From Asinibacterium sp. OR53 (lineage in GTDB: Bacteria; Bacteroidota; Bacteroidia; Chitinophagales; Chitinophagaceae), in assembly GCF_000515315.1 (NCBI RefSeq), contig NZ_KI911562.1:1694505-1758504 (forward strand): 64,000 nt of DNA, read 5' to 3'. Position 1 is the stretch's first letter. Every line of letters starts with the position of its first letter. Both the position numbers and the translations under genes were made by a program. Shown piece after piece: positions 1 through 8,542 of the stretch. The notes under the pieces were generated by a model. It searched no databases. It had not been told where the DNA came from and saw only the letters and a program-made list of their open reading frames with translations.

Positions 1-1
1 A

Positions 2-448
2 GGCATAGGCACTATTAAGAACGGAGAGATGGCACGCAAATTCATCGATGCGGGTGCCGACTACCTGATTTGTCCGGGTCTTGTTCCTTCGGTAGCCGAA
101 GTAGCCGATCAGCACGAAATGCTTTGGGTGCCCGGTTGTATGACACCTACAGAGATCATCAGCGCGGAAACACTGGGTGCGCGTATGATCAAATTATTCC
201 CCGGAAATATTTTAGGTCCCGGGTTCTTATCTGCTATCAAAGAATTATTTCCCGATCTGTTATTCATGCCAACAGGTGGCGTGGAGCTCGACAAAGAAAA
301 TATTGCCGGATGGTTTAAAGCAGGCGTATGTGCAGTAGGCATGGGCAGCAAACTCATCACCAAAGCATTGCTGGAAGCGAAAGATTATGCACAGATCGTT
401 GCAGCCACCAAACAGGTATTACACACTATTCAATCCATTAAAGCCTGA
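2..448 (+). CDS. eda: KDPG/KHG-type aldolase, 3' part
   Basis: Partial at the 5' end: the frame is open from base 2, so the start lies before the window. The family cleaves 2-keto-3-deoxy-6-phosphogluconate (or 4-hydroxy-2-oxoglutarate) to pyruvate and an aldehyde. Visible TIM-barrel signatures are GADYLICPG, the Schiff-base lysine in MIKLFPGNILGP, the phosphate-binding MPTGGVELDN-like turn (MPTGGVELDKEN) and the AVGMGSKLI end. The MFS transporter gene starts 2 bases downstream, so the two are probably co-transcribed in a hexuronate or sugar-acid operon. Substrate choice between KDPG and the galactonate analogue cannot be read from this fragment. Confidence 0.88.
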   Translation, partial: GIGTIKNGEMARKFIDAGADYLICPGLVPSVAEVADQHEMLWVPGCMTPTEIISAETLGARMIKLFPGNILGPGFLSAIKELFPDLLFMPTGGVELDKENIAGWFKAGVCAVGMGSKLITKALLEAKDYAQIVAATKQVLHTIQSIKA

Positions 449-450
449 TC

Positions 451-1761
451 ATGTCATCAACCAACCCCATAGGAAAATACAGATGGACGATCTGTACACT
501 CATCTTCGCTGCAACCACCATCAACTACCTCGACAGGCAGGTGATCAGTCTGTTGAAGTCGACCCTCTCTACCGAACTGCATTGGGATGATGGAGATTAT
601 GCCAATATTGAAATAGCTTTCAAATTGTTTTACGCGTTCGGCTTGCTGGGAGCGGGCCGGCTGGTAGATAAACTGGGCACTAAAATCGGTTATGCGCTGG
701 CCACCGGCTTATGGAGCGTTGCCGCTGTATGCCATGCTTTTGCCACCAACGTGTTCAGCTTTGCAGTGGTTCGTTCGGCCCTGGGCCTTACGGAAGCGGG
801 TAATTTCCCTGCTGCTATCAAAGGTGTGGCGGAATGGTTCCCCAAAAAAGAAAGGGCGTTGGCCACCGGCATCTTTAATTCGGGCACTAATTTCGGAGCC
901 ATCGTGGCGCCGTTGACCGTTCCTTTTATTGCCGCGCAGTGGGGTTGGAAATGGGCTTTCATTCTTACAGGCGTACTCGGATTTATATGGCTGATCTTCT
1001 GGTTCATTTTATATGAAGTGCCTAAGAAACATAAAAAATTATTACAGGCAGAGTACGACTATATCCACAGCGACGCAGATGAACAACCTGTAACAGAAGA
1101 AGAAACAAGCCCCAAGCTTTCCTGGGGAAAGCTGCTGGGTTACCGGCAAACCTGGGCATTCGCTTTGGGTAAACTGCTCACCGATCCCATCTGGTGGTTC
1201 TATTTATTCTGGCTGCCCGATTTCCTGCAAAGCCAGTATCATTTGAGCAACACAGCCATTGCATTGCCGGTAGCTGTAGTATATACCATATCTACTATCG
1301 GCAGTGTGGGCGGCGGTTGGATACCCCTCTGGCTCATCAGAAAAAACTGGCCGGTGTACCGCGCCCGCAAAACATCGATGTTCTTTTTTGCATTGTGTGT
1401 AATACCCATCATATCGGCCCAGTTGCTGGGAGGCATCAATATGTGGTATGCCGTACTGGTGATCGGTTTGGCGGCTGCAGCACACCAGGCATGGAGTGCC
1501 AACATCTTCACAACGGTAAGTGATATGTTCCCTAAGAGAGCAACGGGTTCCGTTACCGGAATCGGCGGCATGTTCGGCGCATTGGGAGGCATTGCCTTAT
1601 CATGGCTGGTACAAAAAAATATGTTCGTGCATTACCGCGCCATTGGCAAAATTGAAGTGGCATACTATATCATGTTTGCCGTATGCGGATCGGCTTATGT
1701 GCTGGCATGGCTGGTGATGCATTTCTTGATTGGTAAACAAAACAAACCCATCCAGGCTTAA
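451..1761 (+). CDS. MFS transporter, ACS/hexuronate (ExuT-like) family
   Basis: A 436-residue, 12-helix major facilitator of the anion:cation symporter family, which takes up hexuronates and related sugar acids with protons. The first helix carries the family motif TINYLDRQ (about residues 24-31). The second half of the N domain has ALGLTEAGNFPAAIKG followed by WFPKKERALATGIFNSG, typical of ExuT/GarP-like proteins. A hydrophilic central loop (about residues 190-220) separates the two six-helix halves. It starts 2 bases after the aldolase stop, which suggests it imports the sugar acid whose breakdown ends at that aldolase. The exact substrate is inferred from context. Confidence 0.88.
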   Translation: MSSTNPIGKYRWTICTLIFAATTINYLDRQVISLLKSTLSTELHWDDGDYANIEIAFKLFYAFGLLGAGRLVDKLGTKIGYALATGLWSVAAVCHAFATNVFSFAVVRSALGLTEAGNFPAAIKGVAEWFPKKERALATGIFNSGTNFGAIVAPLTVPFIAAQWGWKWAFILTGVLGFIWLIFWFILYEVPKKHKKLLQAEYDYIHSDADEQPVTEEETSPKLSWGKLLGYRQTWAFALGKLLTDPIWWFYLFWLPDFLQSQYHLSNTAIALPVAVVYTISTIGSVGGGWIPLWLIRKNWPVYRARKTSMFFFALCVIPIISAQLLGGINMWYAVLVIGLAAAAHQAWSANIFTTVSDMFPKRATGSVTGIGGMFGALGGIALSWLVQKNMFVHYRAIGKIEVAYYIMFAVCGSAYVLAWLVMHFLIGKQNKPIQA

Positions 1762-1785
1762 CCTTATATTCAATACTACTTAGTT

Positions 1786-2835
1786 ATGTTCAAGACCCAT
1801 TCATACAAATGTTTGCTGGCAGGTGTTCTTTCATGGAGCCTGCTGCAGTCCACTGCACAGTCACGCCAGGCCATGATAACGGTACAACCCGATGCAGCGC
1901 AACGCAAAGTGGTGATCACGGCCGACGGAAAACCCTTTACCAGTTTCGTGTATACAGATACCATTGAGAAACCGGTATTGTATCCTATTTATGCAGGGAA
2001 CGGACAAACAATCACCCGTGGATTTCCCTGGAAGCCGGAACCACATGATCCTACAGATCACCCGCATCACCTGGGATTGTGGTTTAACTATGAGCGGGTG
2101 AACGGACTTGATTTTTGGAACAATTCATTTGCTATTGCTGCCGAAAAGAAAGTGCATTATGGATGGATCAAAACGAATGAAGTGGTGAGTACGGAAAGTG
2201 GTAAGCAGGGAAAGCTGGTGTATACCGCCCGCTGGGTAAACCAGCAGCAGGATGTATTGCTGAATGAGAAAACCACCTATCTGTTCAGCCAGGAGAATAA
2301 TGAGCGTATCATTGACCGCATCACGGAACTGACAGCCGTGCAGGACGTGGCTTTCCCCGACAGCAAGGACGGGTTGCTGGGTTTGCGGGTGGCGCATGAA
2401 CTGGAACTGCCCATCACACAAACCAAAGAATACAAAGACGCGCAGGGGAATATTACCAAAGTGGCTGCTACAAAAGATGCGACAGTAACAGGTAACTATC
2501 TTACATCGGCAGGAAAAGAAGGCGATGCCGCCTGGGCCACAAGGGGCGAGTGGTGCATGTTGTACGGCAAGAAAGGTAATGATACCATCAGCATTGTGAT
2601 CATGGATCATCCGGGAAATCCCGGCTATCCTACTTACTGGCATGCACGTAATTATGGGTTGTTTGCGGCCAATCCATTGGGACAAAAAGTATTTTCAGAA
2701 GGGAAAGAAAACCTCAATTTCCGTTTAAGGAAGGGGCAGTCCGCCACTTTCCGTTATCGTATAGTGATTGCTGCCGGCGATAAGCGGCTGAGTAGTATAC
2801 GGATCAATCAACTGAAGAAAAATTTTACGAAATAG
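1786..2835 (+). CDS. Secreted DUF6807 (PmoA-family) protein
   Basis: A 349-residue protein with an N-terminal signal peptide (hydrophobic stretch LLAGVLSWSLLQSTAQS). The body resembles the DUF6807 family that databases often label 'PmoA'; this is not the methane monooxygenase subunit. Characteristic segments are the His-rich DHPHHLGLWF (about residues 83-92) and DHPGNPGYPTYWHARNYGLF near residue 270. The family usually accompanies sugar-utilisation genes in Bacteroidota and its biochemical activity is not established. It follows the aldolase and the transporter by 24 bases on the same strand, so a periplasmic step in the same sugar-acid pathway is a reasonable inference. Confidence 0.75.
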   Translation: MFKTHSYKCLLAGVLSWSLLQSTAQSRQAMITVQPDAAQRKVVITADGKPFTSFVYTDTIEKPVLYPIYAGNGQTITRGFPWKPEPHDPTDHPHHLGLWFNYERVNGLDFWNNSFAIAAEKKVHYGWIKTNEVVSTESGKQGKLVYTARWVNQQQDVLLNEKTTYLFSQENNERIIDRITELTAVQDVAFPDSKDGLLGLRVAHELELPITQTKEYKDAQGNITKVAATKDATVTGNYLTSAGKEGDAAWATRGEWCMLYGKKGNDTISIVIMDHPGNPGYPTYWHARNYGLFAANPLGQKVFSEGKENLNFRLRKGQSATFRYRIVIAAGDKRLSSIRINQLKKNFTK

Positions 2836-2877
2836 AACGGAAGTTAATTTCGCTATTTTTGCGCCTCAATCCAAGGC

Positions 2878-3348
2878 ATGCAATACAGTTTCTCTTACGA
2901 TAAAAGAAAGGTCATACAGGCTTTACGCTACCATTTTGCACAGAAACAGGATTTGAGGATATTGATTGTACTGGTCAATGTATTTGCGATTGTATCCGGC
3001 ATTCTTTTCTATACCAAAAAGATCAGGCCCGAGCCCTTTTTGCTGGGTTCATTGATCTGGCTGGTGTTGATGGCTTCGTTCTGGTATTTTTTACCCAATA
3101 CCATTTATAAGCGCTCCGCCACTTTCAAAGAATCGTTCATCATCGATTTCCGGGACACAGATATCAGGCTGGAAAGCGAGCACGGCTATGTGCTCTGGAA
3201 GTGGACCCAATTCAGCAAATTTTTCGAAAGTCCCCATTTCTTTCACCTCTATTTCGATGCCCGCTCTTTTTTCCTGATCCCCAAAGACAATATGGGAGAT
3301 GAGATGAGGCATGAGCTGCGGGGATTACTCAAGAGTAAGTTAGGGTAG
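2878..3348 (+). CDS. YcxB-like small membrane protein
   Basis: A 156-residue protein with two adjacent predicted membrane helices (about residues 28-45 and 52-72). A soluble C-terminal domain ends in the pattern SFFLIPKDNMGDE, as in YcxB-like C-terminal domains (F-x-LIPK is the family's best marker). The function of the family is unknown. The gene stands alone between the sugar-acid operon and a convergent acetyltransferase gene. A TATTTTTG motif at 2854-2861 is a possible Bacteroidota -7 element just upstream of the start, so it may have its own promoter. Confidence 0.6.
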   Translation: MQYSFSYDKRKVIQALRYHFAQKQDLRILIVLVNVFAIVSGILFYTKKIRPEPFLLGSLIWLVLMASFWYFLPNTIYKRSATFKESFIIDFRDTDIRLESEHGYVLWKWTQFSKFFESPHFFHLYFDARSFFLIPKDNMGDEMRHELRGLLKSKLG

Positions 3349-3355
3349 GAAATTT

Positions 3356-3784
3356 TTACAGTGCCTTATGCATCTCAAAATGGGGGATAGTGACTTCCTG
3401 GAATTCTTCCCCATGGATCTTATAGCCCAGTTTTTCGTAGAAACCAACGGCTGTTTTACGGGCGTGCATGGTGAGGCGATGGTACCCCCTGTCGCGGGCT
3501 ATGTTTTCGGCAAAACTCATCAAAACCCGGCCAATGCCCTTGCCTTGTAGAACGGAGCTGACGGCCATCTGGCGTAAACGGACGGTTTTGGGGGCCGTTT
3601 GCGTTAAAATACAACAGGCTTCCAGCTTATCTTCCTCGAAACAGCCGATGAGGATGTCGTTTTTCTCCCTTTCCAGCTCTTCTTTGGTAAAATCCAGTCC
3701 CAACGGCTTGCGCAACAGGTGGTAACGCAGGTCGACCATCTGGTGGTATTCCGTGCTGTTATGGTCTATGAGTTTTAACGGCAT
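3356..3784 (-). CDS. GNAT-family N-acetyltransferase
   Basis: A 142-residue single-domain acetyltransferase of the GNAT fold, which moves an acetyl group from acetyl-CoA to an amine; the substrate is unknown. The acetyl-CoA pyrophosphate loop is clear as RQMAVSSVLQGKGIGRVLM (QGKGIG), followed by HARKTAVGFYEKLGY, the usual motif B. The start is the internal ATG giving MPLKLIDHN. An upstream ATG in the same frame would add 35 residues that look like untranslated leader and lie outside the GNAT domain. It converges on the YcxB-like gene with 7 bases between the stops. Confidence 0.8.
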   Translation of the reverse strand: MPLKLIDHNSTEYHQMVDLRYHLLRKPLGLDFTKEELEREKNDILIGCFEEDKLEACCILTQTAPKTVRLRQMAVSSVLQGKGIGRVLMSFAENIARDRGYHRLTMHARKTAVGFYEKLGYKIHGEEFQEVTIPHFEMHKAL

Positions 3785-3873
3785 AGCAATAGTTAGCTTT
3801 ACAAGATAGTGATCATTTTGCGAAAAACATACCCCAAAACCCAGGGGGTGTGAAAACAAAAATGCGTTAAAAC

Positions 3874-3903
3874 ATTGCTTATTTGACAAAAAGTATATTT
3901 TTG
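3874..3903 (+). promoter_or_regulatory. Candidate promoter of acpP
   Basis: TATTTTTG at 3896-3903 fits the Bacteroidota -7 consensus TAnnTTTG. TTG at 3875-3877 lies 18 bases upstream, within the 17-23 spacing described for Flavobacterium promoters. The acpP ATG begins 24 bases after the -7 motif. Confidence 0.5.
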
Positions 3904-3927
3904 CGGCTGTAACAAAAACTTTTTACA

Positions 3928-4164
3928 ATGTCAGACATCGCAACAAGAGTTAAGAAAATCATCGTTGATAAATTAGGGGTAGACGAGGCGGAGGTTACCA
4001 ATGAGGCGTCTTTCACTAACGACCTCGGTGCAGATTCTTTGGATACCGTTGAGTTGATTATGGAATTCGAGAAGGAATTTAACATCTCCATCCCCGATGA
4101 GCAGGCTGAAACCATTACCACTGTTGGTCAGGCTGTTGCTTACCTCGAAGAACACGCTAAGTAA
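3928..4164 (+). CDS. acpP: Acyl carrier protein
   Basis: A 78-residue acidic four-helix protein that carries growing acyl chains on a phosphopantetheine arm during fatty-acid synthesis. The modified serine is Ser37 in [14 protein letters not shown], a perfect DSL motif. Length and sequence match housekeeping ACPs. It is followed by fabF, the classic acpP-fabF pair, with a strong hairpin in the 93-base gap. It has its own plausible promoter and is probably the first gene of an acpP-fabF-rnc transcript. Confidence 0.97.
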   Translation: MSDIATRVKKIIVDKLGVDEAEVTNEASFTNDLGADSLDTVELIMEFEKEFNISIPDEQAETITTVGQAVAYLEEHAK

Positions 4165-4190
4165 GATCTACACTATTTTGGAATAATTAA

Positions 4191-4233
4191 AATCCGCCTT
4201 TCTGCGGCGCTCTAAGGCCAGGAAAGGCGGATT
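4191..4233 (+). terminator. Strong hairpin between acpP and fabF (attenuator-like)
   Basis: AATCCGCCTTTC (4191-4202) and GAAAGGCGGATT (4222-4233) form a perfect 12-bp stem with a 19-base loop. No run of T follows, so it looks less like a full intrinsic terminator than a partial terminator or an mRNA-stabilising or processing hairpin. Confidence 0.55.
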
Positions 4234-4257
4234 CTCACTTAATAAATAGGTTTGTCC

Positions 4258-5511
4258 ATGCAATTAAAACGAGTAGTTGTTACGGGAATCGGTACATTAA
4301 CGCCGGTAGGCAATAATCTCAACGATTATTGGAACGGATTGATCAATGGAGTATCCGGCGCAGCTAACATTACTTTGTTTGATGCATCTAAGTTCAAAAC
4401 CCGTTTTGCCTGTGAGATCAAGGGCTTTGATCCTACCCAGTTCATGGACAGGAAAGAAGCGCGCAAGCTGGACCGCTTTGCCCAATTGGCATTGGTGGCC
4501 AGTGATATGGCTGTTGCAGATGCCGGTATCAGTAAAGAGAATGTAGACCCCGACAGGGTGGGTGTGATTTTTGCCAGTGGCATTGGCGGTCTCACCACTT
4601 TCCAGGAGGAAGTGATAGGCTTTGCAAAAGGCGATGGAACACCCCGTTTCAACCCTTTCTTCATTCCTAAAATGATATTGGATATTGCCGCAGGCCAGAT
4701 TTCCATGCGCCATGGATTCCGTGGTCCCAATTTCGCTGTGGTAAGTGCCTGTGCATCAAGCACCAATGGCATTATTTCGGCGGTGGATAACATACGCCTG
4801 GGCAAGGCTGATATCGTACTCGCCGGTGGATCGGAAGCAGTGATCAGCGAAGCCGGTGTAGGCGGTTTCAATGCTATGAAAGCCATGAGCGAACGCAACG
4901 ACGATCCCGCCACAGCCAGCCGTCCTTACGACAAAGACCGTGACGGTTTTGTAATGGGAGAAGCTGCCGGCGTACTGGTACTGGAAGAATATGAGCATGC
5001 GGTAAAACGCGGCGCGCATATCTATTGCGAAATAGCAGGTGGCGGCGCTACTGCCGATGCTTACCACCTCACAGCCCCACATCCGGAAGGACTGGGCGCA
5101 AGGAATGTGATGATTGCTGCCTTGAAAGATGCAGGCATGCAAGCCCATGAGATCGACTACATCAATACACATGGAACCTCTACACCACTGGGTGATGGCG
5201 CAGAAGTGAAAGCCATCCGGGAAGTTTTCGGAGACCATGCTTATGAACTCAATATCAGTTCTACCAAATCCATGACCGGGCACTGCCTGGGCGCTGCGGG
5301 CGTTATCGAAGCCATTGCCTGCATACAAAGCGTGGTACACGATATGATACCTCCTACCATCAACCACTTTACCGATGATCCGGACCTGGATCCGAGGCTG
5401 AATTTTACATTCAACAAAGCGCAAAAGCGCGTAGTGAATGTGGCATTGAGCAATACTTTCGGATTTGGCGGACATAATGCCTGCGTGATTGTGAAAAAAT
5501 TCGTAGCTTAA
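4258..5511 (+). CDS. fabF: Beta-ketoacyl-ACP synthase II
   Basis: A 417-residue condensing enzyme that elongates acyl-ACP with malonyl-ACP. The Cys-His-His triad is visible: Cys165 in VVSACASSTNG, His305 in NTHGTSTPLGD and His342 in KSMTGHCLGAAG. The glycine-rich FGFGGHNAC near the C-terminus is also conserved. The ATG giving MQLKRVVVTG is preferred over an in-frame TTG two codons upstream, since family members begin just before VVVTG. It sits between acpP and rnc, with only 4 bases to rnc. Confidence 0.96.
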   Translation: MQLKRVVVTGIGTLTPVGNNLNDYWNGLINGVSGAANITLFDASKFKTRFACEIKGFDPTQFMDRKEARKLDRFAQLALVASDMAVADAGISKENVDPDRVGVIFASGIGGLTTFQEEVIGFAKGDGTPRFNPFFIPKMILDIAAGQISMRHGFRGPNFAVVSACASSTNGIISAVDNIRLGKADIVLAGGSEAVISEAGVGGFNAMKAMSERNDDPATASRPYDKDRDGFVMGEAAGVLVLEEYEHAVKRGAHIYCEIAGGGATADAYHLTAPHPEGLGARNVMIAALKDAGMQAHEIDYINTHGTSTPLGDGAEVKAIREVFGDHAYELNISSTKSMTGHCLGAAGVIEAIACIQSVVHDMIPPTINHFTDDPDLDPRLNFTFNKAQKRVVNVALSNTFGFGGHNACVIVKKFVA

Positions 5512-5515
5512 GGTT

Positions 5516-6226
5516 GTGCAATTTTTCAAAGCATTATTTGGCAAATCGGGCGATGCTTCTTTTGAAAAACAACTGAGAAATGTTTTGGGGATGAAGCCGG
5601 GCAATCTGTTGCTGTATAGAACAGCGCTGAGCCATCGTTCGGTAAAAGAAACGCCCGATGAAAACAACGAAAGGCTTGAATACCTCGGCGATGCCGTATT
5701 GAGCGCGATAGTGGCCGATTACCTCTTCAAGCGTTATCCTTACAAAGGCGAAGGCTTTCTCACCGAGATGCGCAGCAAAATGGTGAACCGCCAGCAACTG
5801 AACGATATCGCCCTCAAAATGGGATTGCGCAAACTCACTTTTTACAATAAGTTCGACAGCTCGCTCAAAGGCAGCCAGATATTTGGCAATACGCTGGAAG
5901 CATTGGTAGGCGCGGTTTACCTCGACAAAGGGTATGACCGGACCCACCACTGGGTACTCAAGCACATTGTCATCGCCCACATGTTTGTAGACGACCTGGA
6001 ACAGGTAGACATCAACCTCAAAAACAAACTCATCGGCTGGGCCAGTAAAAACAGCCGAACCCTTTCTTTCGACCTCGCCGATGAAAAAATGGAAGGCAAC
6101 CGGCGCCTGTTCACCATGAACGTAGTGCTCGATGGTGAAATACTGGCACAGGGAAAAGGATATAATAAAAAAGATGCAAGTCAGGCTGCCGCGCAAGTAG
6201 CATTGGAAAAGTTGGGACTTTCCTAA
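5516..6226 (+). CDS. rnc: Ribonuclease III
   Basis: A 236-residue double-strand-specific endoribonuclease that processes rRNA precursors and some mRNAs. The catalytic signature NERLEYLGDAVLSAIVADYL (about residues 50-69) supplies the metal-binding Glu and Asp, and a second acidic patch follows in GNTLEALVGAVYLDKGY. A C-terminal dsRNA-binding domain ends with KKDASQAAAQVALEKL. The start is GTG. The acpP-fabF-rnc order is common in bacteria. The gene ends 6 bases before a long palindromic repeat. Confidence 0.95.
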   Translation: MQFFKALFGKSGDASFEKQLRNVLGMKPGNLLLYRTALSHRSVKETPDENNERLEYLGDAVLSAIVADYLFKRYPYKGEGFLTEMRSKMVNRQQLNDIALKMGLRKLTFYNKFDSSLKGSQIFGNTLEALVGAVYLDKGYDRTHHWVLKHIVIAHMFVDDLEQVDINLKNKLIGWASKNSRTLSFDLADEKMEGNRRLFTMNVVLDGEILAQGKGYNKKDASQAAAQVALEKLGLS

Positions 6227-6232
6227 TGCGCA

Positions 6233-6311
6233 CGTCATCCCGAGCGCAGCCGAGGAATCTCACGAAGCTTTCAGCAGCTCCTTCGACTCGCTTCGCTCGC
6301 TCAGGAAGACG
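6233..6311. repeat. Dispersed palindromic repeat, copy A
   Basis: Left arm starts CGTCATCCCGAGCGCAGCCG and right arm ends GCTTCGCTCGCTCAGGAAGA followed by CG; the arms are imperfect inverted copies. It lies between convergent rnc and the epimerase gene, and its right edge contains the last codons and stop of the epimerase. Confidence 0.85.
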
Positions 6312-6705
6312 TTTCCTGGCAGAGTTCAATTAACACTCCATTCGTATCTTTTGGATGCACAAAACAAACTAATTTATTGTCCGCACCTTTTTTTGGAACG
6401 GGATTCAGCAGGGTAAAGCCTGCATCAGACAACCGTTTCATTTCAGCCTCAATATCAGCCACTTCAAAAGCGATATGGTGCATGCCCTCTCCTTTTTTTT
6501 CTATGAAACGGGCAATAATGCCATCCGGACTGGTGCTTTCCAACAATTCAATCTTGGTTTCGCCTTTTTGAAAAAAAGCGGTGTTCACCTGTTCCGATGC
6601 AACATTTTCCACCTTATAACAGGGGGTATTGAGCAACTGCTCGAAAAGGGGAATTGCTGTGCCGAACTGCTTCACTGCCAGGCCAATATGTTCTATTTTA
6701 AGCAT
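6301..6705 (-). CDS. mce: Methylmalonyl-CoA epimerase
   Basis: A 134-residue VOC-fold metalloenzyme that interconverts (R)- and (S)-methylmalonyl-CoA in propionate and odd-chain metabolism. The N-terminal metal ligand is in KIEHIGLAV (His6), the central one in GEGMHHIAFEV, and a Glu lies in GVLIELCQE. The length fits the family. The final residues and the stop are encoded inside repeat copy A, so the C-terminal tail may have been shaped by that insertion. The usual partner methylmalonyl-CoA mutase is not in the window. Confidence 0.88.
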   Translation of the reverse strand: MLKIEHIGLAVKQFGTAIPLFEQLLNTPCYKVENVASEQVNTAFFQKGETKIELLESTSPDGIIARFIEKKGEGMHHIAFEVADIEAEMKRLSDAGFTLLNPVPKKGADNKLVCFVHPKDTNGVLIELCQETSS

Positions 6706-6806
6706 AGGGTTCCTTTAAATGTAGTACCTTTACGATATGGGGAAAAACCGTATACCACGCTGATCCCCGCCAAATTTATAGAACCTATTCCACTATTTTT
6801 GCACCC

Positions 6807-8024
6807 ATGTTAAAGCTACCGATTTACCTGGATAACAATGCCACCACTCCCATGGACCCGCGCGTGCTGGAAGCCATGATGCCTTTTTTTACCGATCATT
6901 TCGGCAATGCCGCCAGCCGCAACCACCCTTTCGGATGGGAAGCGGAAGAGGCTGTTGATTATGCCCGCGAACAGGTAGCCAAACTAATCGGCGCCGACCC
7001 CAAAGAAATCATTTTTACATCAGGCGCTACGGAAGGAGATAACCTGGGTATCAAAGGGGTGTTTGAAATGTATGCGAGCAAGGGTAACCATGTGATCACT
7101 TGTACTACCGAACACAAAGCGGTACTGGATACCTGTAAACATATTGAACGTTCAGGAGGCGAAGTGACTTACCTGAATGTGAATGCAGAAGGTTTGATAG
7201 ATCTGAAAGAACTCGAAGCAGCCATCAAACCTACTACCATCCTCATTGCTATCATGTATGCCAATAATGAGATTGGTGTGATACAACCGGTAAAAGAGAT
7301 CAGCGCTATAGCCCGCAGGCATGGTGTTTTGTTTTTCAGCGACGGAACACAAGCCGTTGGAAAAATTCCGGTTGATGTGAATAAAGACGGCATTGACATC
7401 ATGGCTTTCTCTGCACATAAAATGTATGGTCCCAAAGGTGTAGGCGCTTTGTATGTACGCCGTAAAAACCCGCGTGTGAAAGTAACCGCACAGATGGACG
7501 GCGGCGGACACGAGCGTGGCATGCGCAGTGGTACACTCAATGTTCCCGGCATCGTTGGTTTTGGTAAAGCATGCGAACTGGCCCGCCTGGAAATGGCCGA
7601 GGAATCGGTACGACTGGCAGCGCTTCGCGATAAACTGGAAAAAGCATTGATGGCGCTGGAAGAAGCTTATGTGAACGGAAGCCGCGAGCACCGCTTACCC
7701 CATGTGGCGAATATCTCTTTCAAATATGTGGAAGGAGAAGGGCTGATGATGGGCTTCAATAAAAGCATCGCGCTTTCATCCGGTTCGGCCTGTACTTCGG
7801 CTTCACTGGAACCCAGCTATGTGCTGAAAGCATTAGGGTTGGGCGATGACCTTGCACACAGTTCTCTGCGTTTCGGATTGGGGCGCTTCACTACTGAAGA
7901 GCAAATTGATTATACCATCAAGGCGGTGAGTGAGACGGTGCTCAAATTGCGCGAGATGAGTCCGCTCTGGGAAATGTTCAAAGAAGGAGTGGATATGGAT
8001 AAAATAGAATGGGCACATCATTAA
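6807..8024 (+). CDS. iscS: Cysteine desulfurase IscS
   Basis: A 405-residue PLP enzyme that takes sulfur from cysteine and passes it to IscU and other acceptors. The start of the fold is [15 protein letters not shown]. The PLP lysine is Lys205 in [11 protein letters not shown] and the persulfide cysteine is Cys329 in [21 protein letters not shown], on the long mobile loop typical of IscS rather than SufS. It heads an iscS-iscU-iscA cluster; no iscR, hscBA or fdx follows. A TATTTTTG motif at 6794-6801, just 5 bases before the ATG, hints at a very short or absent leader. Confidence 0.95.
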   Translation: MLKLPIYLDNNATTPMDPRVLEAMMPFFTDHFGNAASRNHPFGWEAEEAVDYAREQVAKLIGADPKEIIFTSGATEGDNLGIKGVFEMYASKGNHVITCTTEHKAVLDTCKHIERSGGEVTYLNVNAEGLIDLKELEAAIKPTTILIAIMYANNEIGVIQPVKEISAIARRHGVLFFSDGTQAVGKIPVDVNKDGIDIMAFSAHKMYGPKGVGALYVRRKNPRVKVTAQMDGGGHERGMRSGTLNVPGIVGFGKACELARLEMAEESVRLAALRDKLEKALMALEEAYVNGSREHRLPHVANISFKYVEGEGLMMGFNKSIALSSGSACTSASLEPSYVLKALGLGDDLAHSSLRFGLGRFTTEEQIDYTIKAVSETVLKLREMSPLWEMFKEGVDMDKIEWAHH

Positions 8025-8025
8025 T

Positions 8026-8060
8026 CAATGGCTCGGTTTTGAATTGTAAATTTTGATTTT
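8026..8060 (+). repeat. Leader repeat upstream of iscU
   Basis: The iscS-iscU gap holds CAATGGCTCGGTTTTGAA and, after four bases, AAATTTTGATTTT. Nearly the same string recurs just upstream of iscA at 8515-8542. It could be a duplicated leader or a translation or regulatory element. Confidence 0.6.
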
Positions 8061-8074
8061 TTAATAATAATAAC

Positions 8075-8488
8075 ATGGCATATTCAGAAAAAGTAATCGA
8101 TCACTACAGCAATCCTAAGAACGTAGGCACTTTAGACAAAGCTAAAAAGAACGTAGGTACCGGACTCGTTGGAGCTCCCGAGTGCGGAGACGTGATGCGT
8201 TTACAGATTGAAGTGGATGAAGCCGGTATGATCACCGACGCCAAATTCAAAACATTTGGTTGCGGCTCTGCTATCGCATCTTCTTCACTGGCCACCGAAT
8301 GGCTGAAAGGCAAATCAGTTGACCAGGCTGTGCAGATAGATAACATGGACCTCGTAGAAGAACTGAACCTGCCACCGGTAAAGATCCACTGTTCTGTACT
8401 GGCAGAAGACGCCATCAAAGCGGCAGTGAACGATTACCGCAAGAAAAATGGATTGGAAGAATTGGTGTTTGAAGAAAAGATCCATTGA
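8075..8488 (+). CDS. iscU: Iron-sulfur scaffold IscU
   Basis: A 137-residue scaffold on which [2Fe-2S] and [4Fe-4S] clusters are assembled. All three ligand cysteines are present: Cys37 (APECGD, with Asp39), Cys63 (TFGCGSA) and Cys106 (KIHCSVLAED, next to His105). The HscA-recognition LPPVK lies at residues 99-103, which is notable since no hscA is nearby. It lies 50 bases after iscS and is probably in the same transcript. Confidence 0.96.
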   Translation: MAYSEKVIDHYSNPKNVGTLDKAKKNVGTGLVGAPECGDVMRLQIEVDEAGMITDAKFKTFGCGSAIASSSLATEWLKGKSVDQAVQIDNMDLVEELNLPPVKIHCSVLAEDAIKAAVNDYRKKNGLEELVFEEKIH

Positions 8489-8492
8489 TAGT

Positions 8493-8504
8493 AATTGCGC
8501 AATT
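8493..8504. other. 12-bp perfect palindrome after iscU
   Basis: AATTGCGCAATT lies 4 bases after the iscU stop, just before the leader repeat of iscA. It could be a protein-binding site; nothing else supports a role. Confidence 0.3.
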
Positions 8505-8514
8505 GCTCAATACG

Positions 8515-8542
8515 CAATGGCTCGATTTTAAATTTTGATTTT
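8515..8542 (+). repeat. Leader repeat upstream of iscA
   Basis: CAATGGCTCGATTTTAAA followed by TTTTGATTTT directly abuts the iscA ATG. It is the second copy of the string at 8026-8060, differing by one substitution and a short deletion. Confidence 0.6.

Noticed and set aside
1786-2835. 'PmoA' as a methane monooxygenase subunit
   Set aside because: The protein is soluble and secreted and of the DUF6807 type; it is not a membrane copper enzyme.
4297-5667. Large minus-strand frames opposite fabF and rnc
   Set aside because: They overlap clear housekeeping genes and have no family features.
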